This document shows, in pieces, positions 62,420 to 64,000 of a DNA stretch of 64,000 nt (its first letter is position 1; every line of letters begins with the position of its first letter). The position numbers were made by a program, and so were the translations under genes. The notes below the pieces were generated by a model. It did not search any database. It was not told the DNA's origin and saw only the letters and a program-made list of their open reading frames with translations. Source of the stretch: Brevundimonas sp. (lineage in GTDB: Bacteria > Pseudomonadota > Alphaproteobacteria > Caulobacterales > Caulobacteraceae); NCBI RefSeq assembly GCF_027484365.1, contig NZ_JAIXTC010000023.1, positions 62,001 through 126,000 of the forward strand, in the 5' to 3' direction.

Positions 62420-63015
62420 TGGCGCCGATGGTCGTCGATCCGGAGCGGGTGCAGGCGTTCGCGGACGGCGCGGCTTTTCACGACTGGCTGGCGAAGCACC
62501 ACGCCGCAGAGGCCGAGGTCTGGATCCGGGTGTTCAAGGTCGGGTCGGGGACGCCCAGCGTCAGCTGGAAGGAGGCCATCCCGGTCGCCCTGGCCTGGGG
62601 CTGGATCGACGGGGTTCGAAAGAGCCTGGACGAGGTCAGCTTCCTGCAGCGGTTCACACCGCGGGGGCCGAAGAGCAGCTGGAGCGAGATCAATGTCGCC
62701 CATGCCGAGCGGATGATCGCCGACGGAACGATGCAGCCGTCGGGTCTCAAACATGTCGAGGCGGCCAGGGCCGACGGGCGCTGGGAGAGGACCTACCGGA
62801 TCAAGGGCGCCGAGGTCCCCGCGGACCTGCAGGCGGCCATCGATGCGGAGCCGGAGGCCAGGGCGCTGTTCGCCGAGCTGACGTCGCAGAACCGGTTCGC
62901 CCTGATCCACCGCACCAACGCCCTGAAAACCGAGGCAGGGCGGAAGAAGAAGATCGCCGATCTCGTCGCCATGCTGAAGTGGGGCGAGACCCCCTATCCG
63001 CAGACGCGCGCATGA
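62419..63015 (+). CDS. YdeI/OmpD-associated family protein
   Basis: 198 residues. Family blocks AFHDWLAKHHAAEAEVWIRVFK, VALAWGWIDGVRKSLDE and FLQRFTPRGPKSSWSEIN match the YdeI-type, sometimes described as bacteriocin-protection or OmpD-associated. Function not settled. Overlaps the regulator before and folP after (ATGA), so all are cotranscribed. Confidence 0.88.
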   Translation: MAPMVVDPERVQAFADGAAFHDWLAKHHAAEAEVWIRVFKVGSGTPSVSWKEAIPVALAWGWIDGVRKSLDEVSFLQRFTPRGPKSSWSEINVAHAERMIADGTMQPSGLKHVEAARADGRWERTYRIKGAEVPADLQAAIDAEPEARALFAELTSQNRFALIHRTNALKTEAGRKKKIADLVAMLKWGETPYPQTRA

Positions 63016-63842
63016 GCGTCGTCTCGCGGACCCGCGTCATGGGCATCCTGAACGTCACGCCGGACAGTTTCTCCGACGGGGGGCTCCACGCCTCGGTCGA
63101 GGCCGGCCTGGCCCAGGCGATGAAGCTGATCGGCGACGGGGCGGACATCCTCGACATCGGCGGGGAATCGACGCGCCCGGGCGCCGAGCCGGTCGATGTC
63201 CACGAAGAGATCGCGCGGACGGCGCCGGTGATCGCGGCGGTTCATGCGCGCTGGCACGGACCGATCTCGATCGACACGATGAAGCCCGAGACCGCCCGGG
63301 CGGCGGTGGCGGCCGGGGCCACGATCTGGAACGACGTCACGGCCCTGACCTGGGCGCCCGACGCACCCGAGGTCGCCGCCGAACTGGGGTGCGAGGTCGT
63401 CCTGATGCATATGCTCGGCGAGCCGCGCAGCATGCAGGTGGAGCCGCGATACACGGACGTGGTCGCGGAGGTACGTGACTATCTGGCCGCCCGGGCCGAG
63501 GCGGCGATGGCGGCGGGGGTGTTGCGCGAGCGGATCACGCTGGATCCCGGCATCGGCTTCGGCAAGACGATCGAGCACAACCTGGCCCTGATCGCGGGGC
63601 TGGGAACGCTGGTCGAGCTCGGCTTCCCAGTGCTGATGGGGGCGAGCCGCAAGCGGATGATCCGCAACATCGACCCCTCGGCGACCGAGGCGGGAGACCG
63701 GCTGGGCGGGTCGCTGGCGATCGCCCTGGATGCGGCGCGGCGTGGAGCGTCCATCGTGCGGGTCCATGACGTGCGCGAGACGGTCCAGGCGCTCACGATG
63801 CAGGCCGCGATCGAAGCGGTCTGGTCGTCATCGTCTTTCTGA
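63012..63842 (+). CDS. folP: Dihydropteroate synthase FolP
   Basis: 276 residues from ATG 63012. Condenses pABA with 6-hydroxymethyl-dihydropterin diphosphate in folate synthesis and is the sulfonamide target. Blocks MGILNVTPDSFSDGG, ILDIGGESTRPGA, ISIDTMKPETAR, DPGIGFGKTIEHN and MGASRKRMI are all present. The last 50 bases overlap the convergent end of the next gene. Confidence 0.97.
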   Translation: MSVVSRTRVMGILNVTPDSFSDGGLHASVEAGLAQAMKLIGDGADILDIGGESTRPGAEPVDVHEEIARTAPVIAAVHARWHGPISIDTMKPETARAAVAAGATIWNDVTALTWAPDAPEVAAELGCEVVLMHMLGEPRSMQVEPRYTDVVAEVRDYLAARAEAAMAAGVLRERITLDPGIGFGKTIEHNLALIAGLGTLVELGFPVLMGASRKRMIRNIDPSATEAGDRLGGSLAIALDAARRGASIVRVHDVRETVQALTMQAAIEAVWSSSSF

Positions 63843-64000
63843 GCAGCAACAGGGCGAAGACGACGGCCGACATGGCCAGATAGGCGACAAGACCGTTGAG
63901 CGTTGCGGCCGGCAGGTCTGCCAGAAGCAAGGTGTCATTGCCCCCGGGCACCAGACTGGCTCCGAACGCCATCACCGCTCCGCCGCCGATCGATCGTGAC
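63793..64000 (-). CDS. YeeE/YedE-like sulfur transporter (5' part beyond window edge)
   Basis: Only the C-terminal 68 or so residues are in the window; the frame continues off the right end. The segment RSIGGGAVMAFGASLVPGGND followed by a helix (AYLAMSAVVFALLLL) fits the last repeat of YeeE/YedE membrane proteins, which carry thiosulfate or other sulfur compounds. Identification from so short a piece is tentative. It overlaps the folP end by 50 bases. Confidence 0.6.
   Translation of the reverse strand, partial: SRSIGGGAVMAFGASLVPGGNDTLLLADLPAATLNGLVAYLAMSAVVFALLLLRKTMTTRPLRSRPAS

Overview
High-GC alphaproteobacterial chromosome. The most likely source is the Caulobacteraceae, probably a Brevundimonas-type organism. 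The reasons are an alphaproteobacterial tol-pal/tilS/ftsH cluster, a crescentin-like coiled-coil gene beside yebC and ruvCAB, an Entner-Doudoroff aldolase, and families of nested palindromic repeats in gaps between genes. No rRNA, tRNA or CRISPR array was seen. Most of the window is ordinary, densely packed chromosome with short operons and stop/start overlaps.

Layout. 1-3088: RND efflux permease (cut by the window edge) and its lipoprotein adaptor. 3314-7887: lepA, with a small restriction-modification-like island (two nuclease-like genes and a DNA methyltransferase) wedged in behind it; a second copy of the last 162 bases of lepA lies on the far side of the island. 7976-12768: hybrid histidine kinase, then a second restriction-modification operon (m5C methyltransferase, Vsr, MvaI/BcnI-type nuclease) with overlapping genes. 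13053-19420: an HTH protein, a DUF305/LVIVD exported pair, katG and eda. 19518-23561: accessory zone with an IPTL-CTERM protein, a pentad-repeat protein, two tandem 0.2-kb palindromic repeats, and an AT-richer 548-residue protein of unknown function. 23571-25671: thiC under a TPP riboswitch. 25769-33363: hydrolases, a TetR locus with a two-site operator, a BLUF photoreceptor, D-cysteine desulfhydrase-like and Asp/Glu racemase-like enzymes. 33513-40983: a Tat-exported PhoX-type protein, nucleoside hydrolase plus ribokinase, and housekeeping or unknown genes. 41152-47696: yebC, crescentin-like gene, a membrane-tethered M20 peptidase fusion, ruvCAB. 47752-60124: a peptidase-like hydrolase, then ybgC-tolQRAB-pal-(DUF3667)-cpoB-tilS-ftsH, the envelope-constriction machinery plus tRNA-Ile lysidine synthetase and the membrane protease. 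60194-64000: acyltransferase, a membrane/regulator/YdeI-like run, folP, and the end of a YeeE/YedE-like gene.

Most unusual points: the lepA-tail duplication around a restriction island, whose two copies differ only at synonymous sites; an in-frame 141-bp palindromic repeat inside tilS; the lack of any standard start codon for tilS that would keep its ATP-binding loop, with a CTG overlapping the cpoB stop; the crescentin-like gene; the 548-residue accessory protein; and five convergent gene pairs that share a single CTAG as both stop codons. All family assignments are from reading the sequence by eye; no database search was run.
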